This document shows, piece by piece, positions 30,191 to 40,679 of a stretch of 64,000 bases of DNA. Origin of the DNA: Hippopus hippopus. Its lineage: Eukaryota; Mollusca; Bivalvia; Cardiida; Cardiidae. The stretch is from NCBI GenBank assembly GCA_946811185.2, contig OX328112.1:32085562-32149561 (forward strand), in the 5' to 3' direction. The first letter of the stretch is position 1; the number at the start of each line of letters is the position of its first letter. The notes beneath the pieces were generated by a model, which saw nothing but the letters and a program-made list of their open reading frames with translations, made no database searches and was not told the origin of the DNA. The translations under genes were made by a program, and so were the position numbers.

Positions 30191-30414
30191 AACCTTTTAC
30201 AATACAATCCAGTGTTTCAACAATAAATGAAGAAGAAGGCTTTTGAAAATATTGTGAGAAAAGGAGAAAATGCTGGTAATCAGCATTTTCTCCTTTTCTC
30301 ACAATGTTTTCTACTCTACCAAAGACAAATACCATCAGTTTAGCAACAGCTGATTTTTGTCTGCAAATACTTACCTTTTGGACCAATCTATAATTCTATT
30401 GGTTGGTAGGGTAA
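30191..30414 (-). mobile_element. TTAA hairpin MITE, family 1
   Basis: The stem carries the matched pair GTGAG/CTCAC in place of GTGGG/CCCAC. TTAA ends have drifted ('tttcaacc' left, 'gggtaaaat' right). Confidence 0.8.
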
Positions 30415-30475
30415 AATAGCCTCTGGAAAGCAGCTTTTGAAACTTATAACCTTCTTGCCACTGGTGATAGCAGTA

Positions 30476-30592
30476 TCATGAGGTATAGCCAAACAGAAGT
30501 AGTGTAACTTACAAATTTAGAAAATTCTTCAGCATGAGACTAAGAATATTCTAAAGAATGGTTGGTGAATACGTACCCAGACTGTACAAAAC
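30476..30592 (+). mobile_element. family 3 (CCAAT hairpin) element, 3' half
   Basis: 'aggtatagccaaacagaagt' then 'gactaagaatattctaaaga' and 'atggttggtgaatacgtacc', matching the right half of 58367-58563. The left half is lost. Confidence 0.7.
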
Positions 30593-30716
30593 AAGAGCAA
30601 CTCCAGAAAAATTACGAGTTACTGACCAATGAGTACAAAGGGAACAAAATCATATAATTTACATTGAATTAAACTGTCCATTTCTGTGTTTACTGCTCTT
30701 CCAGATAGTACTGAAC

Positions 30717-30937
30717 TCTTTACCAGACGACAAAATTTTTGACTTGACCAAATTCAAAACATTTGCAGACAACAAAATAAATGTAGCTAAATTGATGATT
30801 TCCGTCTTTGATAGGGTAGAAAACATTGAGGGAAAAGAAGAAAATGCTGGTTACCAGCATTTTCTCCTTTTCCCACAATGTTTTCGAAAGTTTTCTTCTC
30901 CAGGGTCCTTAAAACTTGGGATTTTGTGGTAAAGGCT
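30717..30937 (+). mobile_element. TTAA hairpin MITE, family 1
   Basis: End A 'ctctttaccagacgacaaaa'. The left arm has GAGGGAAAAGAAG while the right arm keeps CCCAC, so this copy is not compensated. Confidence 0.82.
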
Positions 30938-30964
30938 GAAAGCAGCTTTCATAAATTTTGTTGC

Positions 30965-31000
30965 TTTTGCAGTCAGTGTAGATTAAGATCAGACTGTACC
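30965..31000. repeat. half copy of palindrome family 2
   Basis: 'cagtgtagattaagatcaga' only; the mirror arm is absent. Confidence 0.55.
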
Positions 31001-31234
31001 AAAAGTATGCAATCAATACTTCATCTTTGGGGAACCTATCAAGAGCTTGTGACCTTGACCTCGGAGCCAGGTCCTCTGCGCAGCATGTTGTCTCATCAGG
31101 GTGCACTCTGCACATTATTTTCAAAATTAGGCCAAGGGTTCAAGAGATATGGAGCACACACAAAATTGCTAACCAAAAGGCCACCAGAGACATCGCATTA
31201 TAATTATTATTAGGGTTTCTGAGGCATAGAACCA

Positions 31235-31345
31235 TCCTAGGTTTTTAACAACAACCCTGAAGACGGAAGCTTTAGAAAACATGGTGGGGACCAGCATTTA
31301 TTCCTTTTCCCACCATGTTTTCTTCCCATTAAGAGTCTAACACTG
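31235..31345 (-). mobile_element. partial TTAA hairpin MITE, family 1
   Basis: B side plus a shortened hairpin in which AACATGGTGGG on the left is matched by CCCACCATGTT on the right; consensus would be AACATTGTGGG. Confidence 0.7.
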
Positions 31346-31589
31346 AACATAAGTTATATTCTAAATTTGGATTTACAGTGTCCCCTACTTTGAGACATCT
31401 GCTGAACATTGTAGGAAAGAAGTCACTTGCGTAAAAAGACTGTTGCAAAACTTACATACAAATCTAGTGTTGGTTTGAAAGAGTATCTCAGGAAAGCATC
31501 GACTGTGGTACTGGTTGCTGAAATATTACTAAACTTCTTTATACATTTTGTCTTTTTGCCTCATAATGTACAGGGAATCTAGGGTTTGT
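31346..31589. other. no feature recognised
   Basis: AT-rich unique spacer. Confidence 0.3.
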
Positions 31590-31726
31590 ATGCACCGAAA
31601 AGTAACACAATTTGTGATTGGCTAAACCATCTGGTTTAGCCAATCAGACGTTGTTTTACTTTCTAATTCTAGATTTAGACTAAGACTGCAAGACTAAGAA
31701 TGGTTGGTAAATACGCGTATAGAAGT
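31590..31726 (+). mobile_element. family 3 (CCAAT hairpin) element, left-truncated
   Basis: The core GATTGGCTAAACC-atct-GGTTTAGCCAATC is a perfect stem. The 3' side 'ctaagaatggttggtaaata' is present. Confidence 0.8.
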
Positions 31727-31969
31727 AGGTGTGTGATTTTTTTCCCATACAAAATCTCAACAAATTTCCTGGTTGAAGTAGCATTATTATTCCCATCTAT
31801 TTAGTACAGTAATTGTTACTGTATGTAAAGATAATAGCTTTCTAAATTAACTGTTTATCTTCTGAACGACAATTTTGCCGCAGACCACTTTGAAAGTGTC
31901 CTTATAAAATAAGGATAAGCAACATGGTTAGCGCTTGAAGCGCTGGAATAAACTTGAGTTATTTATGTG

Positions 31970-32032
31970 GACAGCATAGATCAAGATCAGACTGCACAGA
32001 ACGTGCAGTCTGATCTTTGATCTACACTGTCT
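31970..32032. repeat. palindromic repeat, family 2
   Basis: Starts 'acagcatagatcaagatcag'; the inner stem GACTGCACAGAACGTGCAGTC is near perfect. Confidence 0.85.
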
Positions 32033-32124
32033 GCTACTTCATTACATCTTCTGGTCAAAACAACCATGAAATGCTAGTATTACGGAAGTTTTTCTTCACT
32101 GAAATTGTTTGCTTCATTAATTCA

Positions 32125-32265
32125 GGGCACCAAGTTTTGACCATCCTGGTGGGAAAGATGCTTTTGAAAAACTTGTGGAAAAAGGCCAGAATATTGGCAT
32201 TCAGCATTTTGTTCTTTTTCCATAATGTTTTCTAGCATTTTGAGAAGAAATGTCAGCATTTAATT
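32125..32265 (-). mobile_element. degraded TTAA hairpin MITE, family 1
   Basis: B side 'accaagttttgaccatcctg', stem ACTTGTGGAAAAAGGCCAG and a mismatched right arm; end A is not found. Confidence 0.55.
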
Positions 32266-32325
32266 AACTTTTCATATTTTCCACATTTTCTCAATGGCTA
32301 CCGGTACAGTTCAGCTGCAAGACAA

Positions 32326-34128
32326 AACAAGAGGACCATGATGGTCCTATATCGCTCACCTGAGTACTAAGCAGTAAAGGTTTACAATGAAGATAAATAC
32401 CAAAAATTGAGGTTCAAGGCCAAATGATAATGAAACAAGAGCGGCAAATTGTCGCAAGATATGCCCGTCCCACCTCCAGTTGTCGAGGAGGTATAATAAT
32501 CGCAAAGGGCAGGTAATGCAACAAACATGTTTACCAAGTCTCAAGTCAATTTGACATGAGACTTCAAAGTTCCGTTCCGGACAAGCAAGAAGTACTGTAA
32601 AAATGAAGATCAAAGTGGAATTACTCAAAATCCGCACTAGGTAGAGTTATTGTTCTTGCACACTGTACTCCGTAATATTGCAACAAACATGCATACCAAG
32701 CTTGAAGTCGTTCTGACTTGAGATGACAAAGTTATATTCCGGACAAGCACTAAATGCTGTAAAAATGACTATCAAAGGGAAATAACTCAAAGACAGCATG
32801 AGGTAGAGTTACTTACAATTCTTATGCACTGCACTTCCAAATATTGCAACAAATAAGCATACCATATTTCGAGTCATTTAAGATGACAAAGTTATCCTCC
32901 GGACAAGCAAGAAATACTATAAAAATGAAGGTCAAAGGGGGAATAACTCAAAATTCGTACTAGGAAGAGTTATGGTTCTTGTGCACTGCACTCCGTAATT
33001 TTTCAACAATCATGCATACCAAATTTGAAGATGTTCAGGCTAGACATGACGAAGTTATACTCCAGACAAGCAGAAAGTGCTGTAAAAATGATGACCAAAG
33101 GGAAATAACTCATAGACAGTACGAGGTAGAGTTATGGTTCTTTCATACTGCACTCCGTATTATTGCAACAAACACAAATGCCAAGTTTCAAGTCAATCGG
33201 ACTGGAGATGACAAAGATATGCTCCGGACAAAGAACTATTATAAAGAACTTTCTAATTCAAGGGCAAATAACTCCAGTTGTTCTGGTCCGATTAGACCCA
33301 TAATCAAACTCATGCAAGATCTTATGGTCATAAGTATTTTGACCAAGTTTGATGCTGATTGATTAAAAATTGTAGATGCTAGAGTGTAAACAGTCAAATA
33401 TAGCAATTTTTCTAATTCAAGGGCAAATAACTCCAGTTGTTCTTGTACGATTAGACCCATTATCAAACTCATCGGAGATCTTACGGTCACATATATTTTG
33501 ACAAAGTTTGGTGCTGATTGGTTAATAATTGTAGATGCTAGAGTGTAAACAAAGTCAAATATAGCAATTTTTCTAATTCAAGGGCAAATAACTCCAGTTG
33601 TTCTGGTACGATTAGACCCATTATCGAACTTATTGGAGATCTTATGGTCATATATATTTTGACCAAGTTTGGTGCTGATTGGTTGATATATGTAGATGCT
33701 AGTGTAAACAAACTCAAATATAGCAATTTTTCTAATTCAAGGGCAAGTAACTCCAGTTGTTCTGGTCCGATTAGACCCATAATCAAACTCATCCAAGATC
33801 TTATGGTCATATATATTTTGACAAAGTTTGGAGCTGATTGGTTGATATTTGTAGATGCTAGAGCGTAAACAAACTCAAATATAGCAATTTTTCTAATTCA
33901 AGGGCAAATAACTCAGTTGTTCTGGTCCGATTAGACCCATAATCAAACTCATCCAAGATCTTATGGTCATATATATTTTGACCAAGTTTGGTGCTGATTG
34001 GTTAATATTTGTAGATGCTAGTGTAAACAAAAAAATGTGAATGGATGACAGACAGATGGACGGACGACGGACGCACAGTGAGTGATCACAATAGCTCATC
34101 CTGAGCACTTCGTGCTCAGGTGAGCTAA
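32326..34128 (+). mobile_element. Helentron-like non-autonomous element, two-array type, copy 2
   Basis: Near twin of 15079-16896: same 5' end (AACAAGAGGACCATGATGG), same two kinds of ~161-bp unit in the same order, same simple repeat, and same 3' hairpin ending CTAA at 34125-34128. It is only ~15 bp different in length. At 32.46 kb and 32.81 kb small indels distinguish the two. ORFs at 32979-33362 and 33239-33810 are array read-through on both strands. Confidence 0.85.
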
Positions 34129-34137
34129 AAATAGGAG

Positions 34138-34200
34138 ACAGTGTAGATCATAGATCAGACTGCACATTTTGTATAGTCTGATCTTGATCTCCACTGTCCG
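34138..34200. repeat. palindromic repeat, family 2
   Basis: 'gtgtagatcatagatcagac' and 'gtctgatcttgatctccact'; begins 10 bp after the Helentron-like CTAA end. Confidence 0.8.
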
Positions 34201-34309
34201 CAAAAGGTGTTGTCAATGGCATGGACAGAGTTAAATAATGCTTTTCAAACCATACAGTGACAAAATATTTTAGCCAAAGTGATTGTTTAAAGATGGACTT
34301 TGGTATTAG

Positions 34310-34480
34310 AATAGGTTTTTGGCGTAACTGAATGTGCTTGCTTTTGACCTACTTTTTAGTACTGATAACAAATGAATAAACAGAAACTTGTGATTGGTCA
34401 AAAATATAGACATTTTTATTTTAAGGGTCCTTGCCTCTTTGGTGGAAAATTTACACTGTCTATCTTGTAAGATATTTCAT
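34310..34480 (+). repeat. single unit of the ~148-bp repeat seen at 47690
   Basis: 'cttttgacctactttttagt', 'aaacttgtgattggtcaaaa' and 'ttttaagggtccttgcctct' in the same order as at 47755-47990. Confidence 0.7.
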
Positions 34481-34738
34481 GTTAGACTTGTTTGTAAATA
34501 AGGTCTATGATTTTCCATGACCCTGGTAACAAATGGTCATCTTTGACAATGTTTGATAGAATGTCAGATTTTTCATCAGCAAGAGGGACATTACTATATC
34601 ATCTGACAGTCAGGGCTGTCATAAACTTTGACCCTGGGCAAACAAACTGACCAATAATTTTGTCAGACCATTTATTCCTTGGACTTTCTAGATAAACACA
34701 TAAATCTGGGGGCTATTTCTGGATGTATGCAGACACAT
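34481..34738. other. no feature recognised
   Basis: AT-rich unique spacer. Confidence 0.3.
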
Positions 34739-34742
34739 TTAA

Positions 34743-34961
34743 CTCATTACCAAACGACAATATTTTAGGCTTGTCCAAATCGAAAGCATTTGCAGACGAC
34801 AAAATAAGTGACTGAAAATTTGAAATTTGTTTTGTGAAGGGTAGAAAACATTGTGGGAAAAGGAGAAAATGCTGGTAACCAGCATTTTCTCCTTTTCCCA
34901 CAATGTTTTCTAAAGGCTTCTTTCTCATGGTCGTCAAAAGTAGGGATTGTGTGGTAATGGG
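34743..34961 (+). mobile_element. TTAA hairpin MITE, family 1
   Basis: 219 bp between TTAA 34739-34742 and 34962-34965; hairpin perfect over about 31 bp per arm. Confidence 0.95.
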
Positions 34962-35034
34962 TTAAAGAACCTGTAACTGATTTTAGAAAAACAATATGCA
35001 CATAGTGATAATACTCCTATCTCAATGTTCTCAA

Positions 35035-35252
35035 CTCTTTACCAAACAAAAAAATTTTAGACTTGTCCAAACAGGAAACATTTGCAGACAACAAACAAAA
35101 TGTAGACCAAATGATGAAATCTTTCTTCGAAAAGGTAGAAAATATTGGGGGGGAAAAGGAGAAAATAATGGTTACCAGCATTTTCTCCTTTTCCCTCAAT
35201 ATTTTCAAAGGCCTCCTCTCCCACGGTGGTGAAAACCTTGTTTGATGAAGGG
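35035..35252 (+). mobile_element. TTAA hairpin MITE, family 1
   Basis: Stem AATATTGG... with matching CCTCAATATT on the right (consensus AACATTG/CAATGTT). End B is drifted ('gatgaagggtcagtt'). Confidence 0.8.
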
Positions 35253-35319
35253 TCAGTTGGCTTCGGTATGCACTGTACATCATGAAAAAAATCTGTAACT
35301 ACCTCAAAAATATCCCACA

Positions 35320-35455
35320 AAGCACTTATTGTTTGATTAACTAAACCATTTGGTATAGCCAATCGCAAGTTGTGTTACATTCAAATTGAGAGAATTTTGA
35401 GCATAAGACTATGAAAGTTCTTATGATTTGTTGGTAAATAAAGACCCTGGTTTAA
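35320..35455 (+). mobile_element. family 3 (CCAAT hairpin) element, left-truncated
   Basis: 'gattaactaaaccatttggt' then 'atagccaatcgcaagttgtg', with the 3' side 'atgatttgttggtaaata'. The core is diverged. Confidence 0.65.
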
Positions 35456-35617
35456 CTGCATTTTATTGTGTCTTGCAGAAGGCACTTTGTATCCGACTTT
35501 TCAATTTTTTCTTTCAATCTGAGTTGATTGCAAGCTTATTCATATCTACACTATCTGCAACAGCCACTTACGTTCTTTTAAGTCATTCCATACCATAGAC
35601 GACAGCAGAAGCTTCAG

Positions 35618-35683
35618 TGGACAGTGCAGATCAAGATCAGACTGCACAAAATGTGCAGTCTGATTTCTGATCTACCCTGTCCA
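35618..35683. repeat. palindromic repeat, family 2
   Basis: Begins 'gtggacagtgcagatcaaga', with inner stem GACTGCACAAAATGTGCAGTC. Confidence 0.85.
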
Positions 35684-35689
35684 CTGCTA

Positions 35690-36115
35690 AATTCTAGATT
35701 ATGACCAAAATGTCTCTTGATCTTGCAAAGGAAATGTATTTTTTTAGCCTTTGAAAAAATGCAATTTATTTATTCAGTAGCGAAGGAGTTAACCATGCAC
35801 TTAGAGGGTTGAAGACCAAATCTCAAGAGGCATCCAGGATGTTGCATGTAAGTTCTTAAGTTCACCAAAAACCATTACATATCCTATCCTGCAGACGGCA
35901 CTTTGTGTATATTGATTTTCAATTTAAATTGTTTGCCTTTAGCTTGGAAGTGCAGCATGTTTAGAATATTTGTAATAACTTCCTTTCTTTTACAACACAT
36001 ATTTTCTTTTTGGTTTTCAAAACTCACTGTTTTAATATTACATGTGACTTTCATATACCACTTACAATGATAAATGTCAGCAAAATTTCATGTACCCATT
36101 TCTCAGAGAACTCAA
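35690..36115. other. no feature recognised
   Basis: AT-rich unique sequence. 'aaggcactttgtatccgac' (near 35480) and 'gacggcactttgtgtatattg' (near 35897) hint at a diverged local repeat. Confidence 0.3.
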
Positions 36116-36119
36116 TGAT

Positions 36120-36465
36120 TTACTCTTTACTAAAAGAGTCAAGACTTTAAAGACCTGTCTGTTTTAAAAACATTTCAATATGACATATCAAAAGTAGGCT
36201 CACATAATGGAAATTGTCGTTCAAAGGCTAAAAAAAATTTTACCGAAAAACGGCAAAATACAGCCTAACAGCATTTTCTCCTATTCCAACAACGTCCTAA
36301 AATGCCTTCGTCCTTGGAAATGGTCTTCTCAAAGAATCGTTTGATTTCTTTTATTTTTCTACTTGGTCCATCTGCATCTGTGTTTTTCATAAACTGTCTG
36401 GTTACCAGCATTTTTTCCTTTTCAAACAATGTTTTTAAAAGCCTTCCACCACAGGATGGTGTTAA
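36120..36465 (+). mobile_element. degraded family 1 MITE(s)
   Basis: End-A-like 'actctttactaaaagagtca' at 36121. Two right arms ('gcattttctcctattccaac' at about 36271 and 'ccagcattttttccttttca' at about 36406) are separated by ~100 bp of other sequence, so more than one event is involved. Confidence 0.5.
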
Positions 36466-36564
36466 TGATCTCAAACTAAATGAACCATATTTCTGGTTAG
36501 AAAACTGAACCCAATTAACATATTCAAGGCAGTTTTGGTCAGAAAATTTCTGAACTATTTGAAA

Positions 36565-36625
36565 ATTAAGGTCATTGATAAGACTGCTTGTTCTGTACAG
36601 TCTGATCTTAATCTACCATGCACAG
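36565..36625. repeat. palindromic repeat, family 2, eroded
   Basis: Only 'ataagactgcttgttctgta' and 'cagtctgatcttaatctacc' remain. Confidence 0.6.
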
Positions 36626-36825
36626 AAAAACTTCTGATGTTCCTGTTAGTAAGCTACAAATTTAGTTCTGCATGCACTGAACAACAGAATTATTGCAGAT
36701 AGTAGGAAGTGCCATCTTCTGAAATTACTGTCTGTGCTGACACCTGCCTTTGTTACTGGAAGGAAATGAACTGACTGTGTCTTAGATTAGTCCTTGTGTC
36801 CCTGAACTCAGACTGACTTGCCTAT

Positions 36826-36892
36826 GTGGACAGTATAGATCAAGATCAGACTGCACAGAATGTGCAGTCTGATCTTGGATCTACACTGTCCA
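36826..36892. repeat. palindromic repeat, family 2
   Basis: Near-perfect 60-bp palindrome, starting 'gtggacagtatagatcaaga'. Confidence 0.88.
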
Positions 36893-37019
36893 ATTTTTTG
36901 ATATTGATGTTTTTGCCAGATATTGGGAGAAAAACGGGTTTGAAATTGCAATTACTGCAGATTTAATACTTACAGTGATTGTCTACTTCATTTACAGGGT
37001 AAGCACAACAAACAGTTAA

Positions 37020-37240
37020 CCCTTTACCACACAATGACACCTTTTAATGCCCCTGAAGAAGAGGCCTTTTGAAAACATTGTGGGAAAAGGAGAAAATGCT
37101 GGTAACCAGCATTTTCTCCTTTTCCCACAAAGTTTTCTACCCTATCAAAGAAAAGTTGCGTCATTTGAGCCACTATGAAATTGTCGTCTGCAAATGCTTT
37201 CAATTTGGATAGGTCTTAAATTGTGCCGTGTGGTAAAGGG
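37020..37240 (-). mobile_element. TTAA hairpin MITE, family 1
   Basis: 221 bp between TTAA 37016-37019 and 37241-37244; hairpin intact. Confidence 0.94.
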
Positions 37241-37614
37241 TTAAACTCTAACAAGGGAAAATTTTCAGACTCTTTTCTTAATCTAGAACTTCCTTTCAAC
37301 TCATAGGGTTTCAAATTGAGAACTATTTTTAGGTTGCAGTTAGCAGGAAGACTGCTAAACTCCACTTTAGGATACTTTTTCAGACAGTATAGTATGTACA
37401 TAATGCTTAAATTTATCTGAATCTAACCTGTCAATAGACAGGATGATATTTTCAGACAAAAAGAATTTTTTGCATACTTGATATTTAGCTACTGTTAAAA
37501 AACGATTGGTTCATCTTAACCAATTTATCTCAAAACGACCATTACAAGTGAAAAATATGATACAAAATTTGATTGGTCCAAATGGCCATATAACTTTAGA
37601 TTTCTAAATATAGA

Positions 37615-37770
37615 AATGATCCATGCTCTGTCAAAAGGTGGTTTCAAGCATTTGCAAAAAGCATCAACCCTTGTCAGCCTGCGCAGTCCACACAGGCTGA
37701 CATGGGTTGAAACTTTTTGCTTTTTATACATTTTCTTACTGTCCAAGGACAATGCTACCTCATGATCCCG
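37615..37770 (+). repeat. dispersed repeat with GTCAGCCTG stem (partner at 43725)
   Basis: Contains the imperfect stem AACCCTTGTCAGCCTGCGCA...CACAGGCTGACATGGGTT, flanked by 'ccatgctctgtcaaaaggtg' and 'ctacctcatgatcc'. The same order of phrases occurs at 43725-43865. Confidence 0.75.
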
Positions 37771-37883
37771 TCAATTGTACGATAAAATGGCTTCTATGGA
37801 TCCATAACTAGATCTATACCCAGAGCTTCAGATAGGGGGCATGATTTTGATTTCATAATTGAAAATGTTTATTATTCTTCACT

Positions 37884-37958
37884 AAACCCTATGTTACGGG
37901 TACTCATTAGAATCGTCTCATCGAGACGATTCTAATGAGTACCCACAACATAGGGTTT
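37884..37958. repeat. near-perfect 75-bp palindrome
   Basis: Arms of ~36 bp: AAACCCTATGTTACGGGTAC then TCATTAGAATCGTCTC, and the exact inverse after the 3-bp loop ATC, with a 3-bp mismatch block (ACG against CAC). 'ccctatgttgttggtactca' at 38637 is a third, partial copy of one arm. Confidence 0.9.
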
Positions 37959-38084
37959 GGAAAAGAAATAACGGATTAAGAATGCCATCACTCCCTCTTA
38001 TCTGGGGCTCTGGTATACCTATCTAAAAGTACAAAATCAAACTACTCAAAGCAGACGCAGCATTCGATGTCGGCAGAGACAAAA

Positions 38085-38345
38085 CTTTGGCTTTGGTCGT
38101 ATGGCAACTTTCTGCTCAGACAAAAAGCGACTCTCAACAAAAGTCTATTTGAAAATATACAAATAAAACAGCAAAAGCTGCCAGAGTATTTCTAAGTATA
38201 AGCCAAGTTTACTTTTTAGCCTTTGGCTGTATGGCAACTTTCTGCTCAGAAAGTAATGACTCCTCATAGAAGGAGTCAATAAAGGGAGGAGTTTACTTTT
38301 TAACATTTGGCTGTATAGCAACTGTCTGCTGGAAGAGTAATGATT
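38085..38345 (+). repeat. short degenerate tandem repeat
   Basis: 'tatggcaactttctgctcag' near 38099 and 38230, and 'tatagcaactgtctgctgga' near 38313, with 'agtaatgactcctca' between. Confidence 0.6.
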
Positions 38346-38666
38346 CCTCACAAAAGCTCCTAACATCATCCTCTACAATGTTACGGCTAATAACGCGGAT
38401 CACTCGCCCTATTTTGATTGTCTTTTCCCCTCAAAAAAGAAATCATCTAATCAATTTGATTACAATTCACTTAATGCTTTCTTTAATTGGATTTCATGAG
38501 TATGGGCCATCTGGGAGACCTCTGCCAAGTGTTTTACTGGTGGGATGATTCTATAAAGATTCCATTCTATGTGGAACGGGAGTGTAGTTTCAGATAAGCT
38601 GGATTAATCCTAGAAGAATTTGTTTCTTCAATGAGCCCTATGTTGTTGGTACTCATAAAACTTGTC
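38346..38666. other. no feature recognised
   Basis: Unique AT-rich sequence. It ends in the partial palindrome arm at 38637. Confidence 0.3.
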
Positions 38667-38670
38667 TTAA

Positions 38671-38872
38671 CTCTTTACCACACGACAAAATTTTAGACAG
38701 ATCCAAATTGGAAGCATTTCCAAAGGGCATAGTAAATGTGACACAAGTAATGAGATTCGTCTGTAAAAGATGATAAAACATTGTGGGAAAAGAAGAAAAT
38801 GCTCCTTTTCCAACAATGTTTTCAAAATCTTTCTTTCTCAGGGTCGTTAAAACTCAGGATTGTATGGTAAAG
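38671..38872 (+). mobile_element. TTAA hairpin MITE, family 1, shortened hairpin
   Basis: TTAA 38667-38670 and end A. The stem is AACATTGTGGGAAAAGAAG, and after 'aaaatgct' the loop and inner right arm are deleted, leaving CCTTTTCCAACAATGTT. Confidence 0.85.
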
Positions 38873-38929
38873 GGTTACTATGACAATTCTTATGATTGCA
38901 CACAAAAAAGGTTTAAATAAAGACCTGAG

Positions 38930-39146
38930 CTTAGGTCATATCATAGCTGTCAGTGCACCCTACGCATGTGTTTCCTGGCTTTCTCACACCAGTACCGACA
39001 CAACTTTCTTTCCAAGTCAGTGACTACTTTCTCACATGCATCAGAGGTGAGAAATCGCAGAAAGAAGGTTGGCCTCAACCGGGTACTGAACTCATGACCA
39101 CCCGGTCACGAGTCCGACATGCTACCAATGAGCCACCTGGGCGGAT
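38930..39146 (-). mobile_element. tRNA-derived SINE (SINE-1b)
   Basis: Same body as 8945-9255 ('gtgtttcctggctttctcac'). The head on the right reads on the minus strand CCGCCCAGGTGGCTCATTGG and GAGTTCAGTACCCGG. Confidence 0.8.
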
Positions 39147-39164
39147 GAAAGACATGAGGAAGTT

Positions 39165-39387
39165 GATGTATTGATTGAATGCTGCTTTCAGCATTATCTA
39201 AGCAACATCTTAGCGACAGCTCACATATTCATGTATGTTCCAGGGTTAACTAGTACAAGGCTATGGCTCTAAATTGTCTTGTTCAATGACACTCCCACAG
39301 AAAACCCAGAGCTACCAGAGGGGCTTGAATCTCAGACCTCCAGGTTATGAGTCCCACACTTTACCACTAAGCTACACAGGACCCCAA
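39165..39387 (-). mobile_element. tRNA-derived SINE (SINE-2)
   Basis: Uninterrupted copy of the SINE at 9515-9965: 'acagctcacatattcatgta', 'gacctccaggttatgagtcc', 'tttaccactaagctacacag'. Confidence 0.82.
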
Positions 39388-39439
39388 CATGAACAAGAGA
39401 GCTATCAGTACCAATGAGCCGGGCAGGACCCCACCATAA

Positions 39440-39772
39440 GGAACTATAAGTATGGTATACCTGAATTAACTGAATCTGCGTTTATTTATCATCGCCACCG
39501 GTTGCCCATATTGGTGACGCCCCTTGAAGGCTGTCAGTATTGTTACGGGGGATAGTGCATATACAGGACAAAACCCAATCCTAAGTTACACCTGGTTCTT
39601 CAACGTGCTCGGTGTATAACACCGTCACATGTGACCTCGGTTTGACGTCTCATCCTAAAGACTATTAGTAGTTTTAGATGACCAGCCGTGGGAATCGAAC
39701 CCACACCCTCAAGTGACCCTAAACATCACATTCACGAGTCCTACGCTCTACCAACTGAGCTATGCAGGCTGG
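39440..39772 (-). mobile_element. tRNA-derived SINE (SINE-3)
   Basis: The head at about 39683-39770 on the minus strand has A box TAGCTCAGTTGGTAGAGCG, B box GTGGGTTCGATTCCCAC and pairing CCAGCC/GGCTGG ends. The internal block 'ggatgagacgtcaaaccgag' (read inverted) resembles a conserved SINE core domain; which one is from memory and uncertain. The anticodon stem does not pair well, so this is not called a tRNA gene. Confidence 0.75.
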
Positions 39773-39938
39773 TTGATTATACCTGAAACACTGCTAAAAG
39801 TGGCATAAAAATCCCAAAAAATTTTCCATCTAAATTGAACATAGATTTTGCCTTAGGGACAGGCAGTCTGTCGTTGACTGTAAACACAACTCCAGCGTAA
39901 TTTCACAAATGTTTGTTCAAAGTCTGGGAACTTGTTAA

Positions 39939-40158
39939 ATCTTTTACCAAACAACAAAATTCTAGACTTCTCCAAATTGAAAGCATTTGCAGATGATAAA
40001 TGATGATTTCTGTGTTTAATAGGGGAGAAAATATTGTGGGAAAAGGAGAAAATATTGTGGGAAAAGGAGAAAATACTGGTTACCAGCATTTTCTCCTTTT
40101 CTCCACAATGTTTACAAAGGCTGTCATTCTTAAAACTCAGGATTGCACAGTAAAGTGT
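39939..40158 (+). mobile_element. TTAA hairpin MITE, family 1, duplicated stem arm
   Basis: Between TTAA 39935-39938 and 40159-40162. The left arm segment AATATTGTGGGAAAAGGAG occurs twice in tandem (18-bp step). The right arm is single. Confidence 0.85.
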
Positions 40159-40162
40159 TTAA

Positions 40163-40605
40163 TCTTTTACACAAGAACAAAATTTTTCAGTCCAATTCAA
40201 TTCAAAGAATTTAGAGACAACAAACTGGGAAATATAGGGAGTAAGTCATCGACTCTTTAATACACAATCCCAATTTATAATGACCCTCACAAATAAAGCT
40301 TTTGAAATCATTGTGAGAAAAGGAGAAAAATGCTGGTAACCAGCATTCCTTCTTTTTCCCCCCACAAAGTTTTCTGAAGTTTTAAAAGCAAATTCTGTCA
40401 TCTAGGCTGTATCCAACAAGTTGTCTGCAAAATCATTCAATATGGAAAAGTCTAACATTTAGCTTCTTGTAAAGGATTAAAAGGATTGAAAACATTGCAG
40501 GAAAAGGAGAAAATGCTGGTTACCAACATTTCATCCTTTTCCCAAAATGTTTTCAAAAGCTCTCTTCTTCGGGGTCGAAAAGCCATGGTACCTTTCCATA
40601 AAGGG
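40163..40605 (+). mobile_element. TTAA hairpin MITE, family 1, probably split by another copy
   Basis: End A is at 40163-40245 ('cttttacacaagaacaaaat'). Stem and end B resume at about 40481 ('ggattgaaaacattgcagga' ... 'cttcttcggggtcg'). Between them lies the opposite-orientation copy at 40252-40476. Confidence 0.6.
40252..40476 (-). mobile_element. TTAA hairpin MITE, family 1, probably nested
   Basis: B side 'actctttaatacacaatccc', hairpin with centre TGCTGGTAACCAGCA and an extra CCC in the right arm, right TTAA 40477-40480. Confidence 0.75.
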
Positions 40606-40679
40606 TTATATTATGTTTTCTAGGAACATATATTGCCAGTGACAATAACTGGAGAACATAAAAATGTCTTAATATTTTC

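Noticed and set aside
39683..39770. Possible tRNA gene on the minus strand
   Set aside because: A and B boxes and end pairing are good, but the anticodon stem does not pair and a SINE body follows. Called a SINE head. The same holds for 43430-43505 and 63893-63970.
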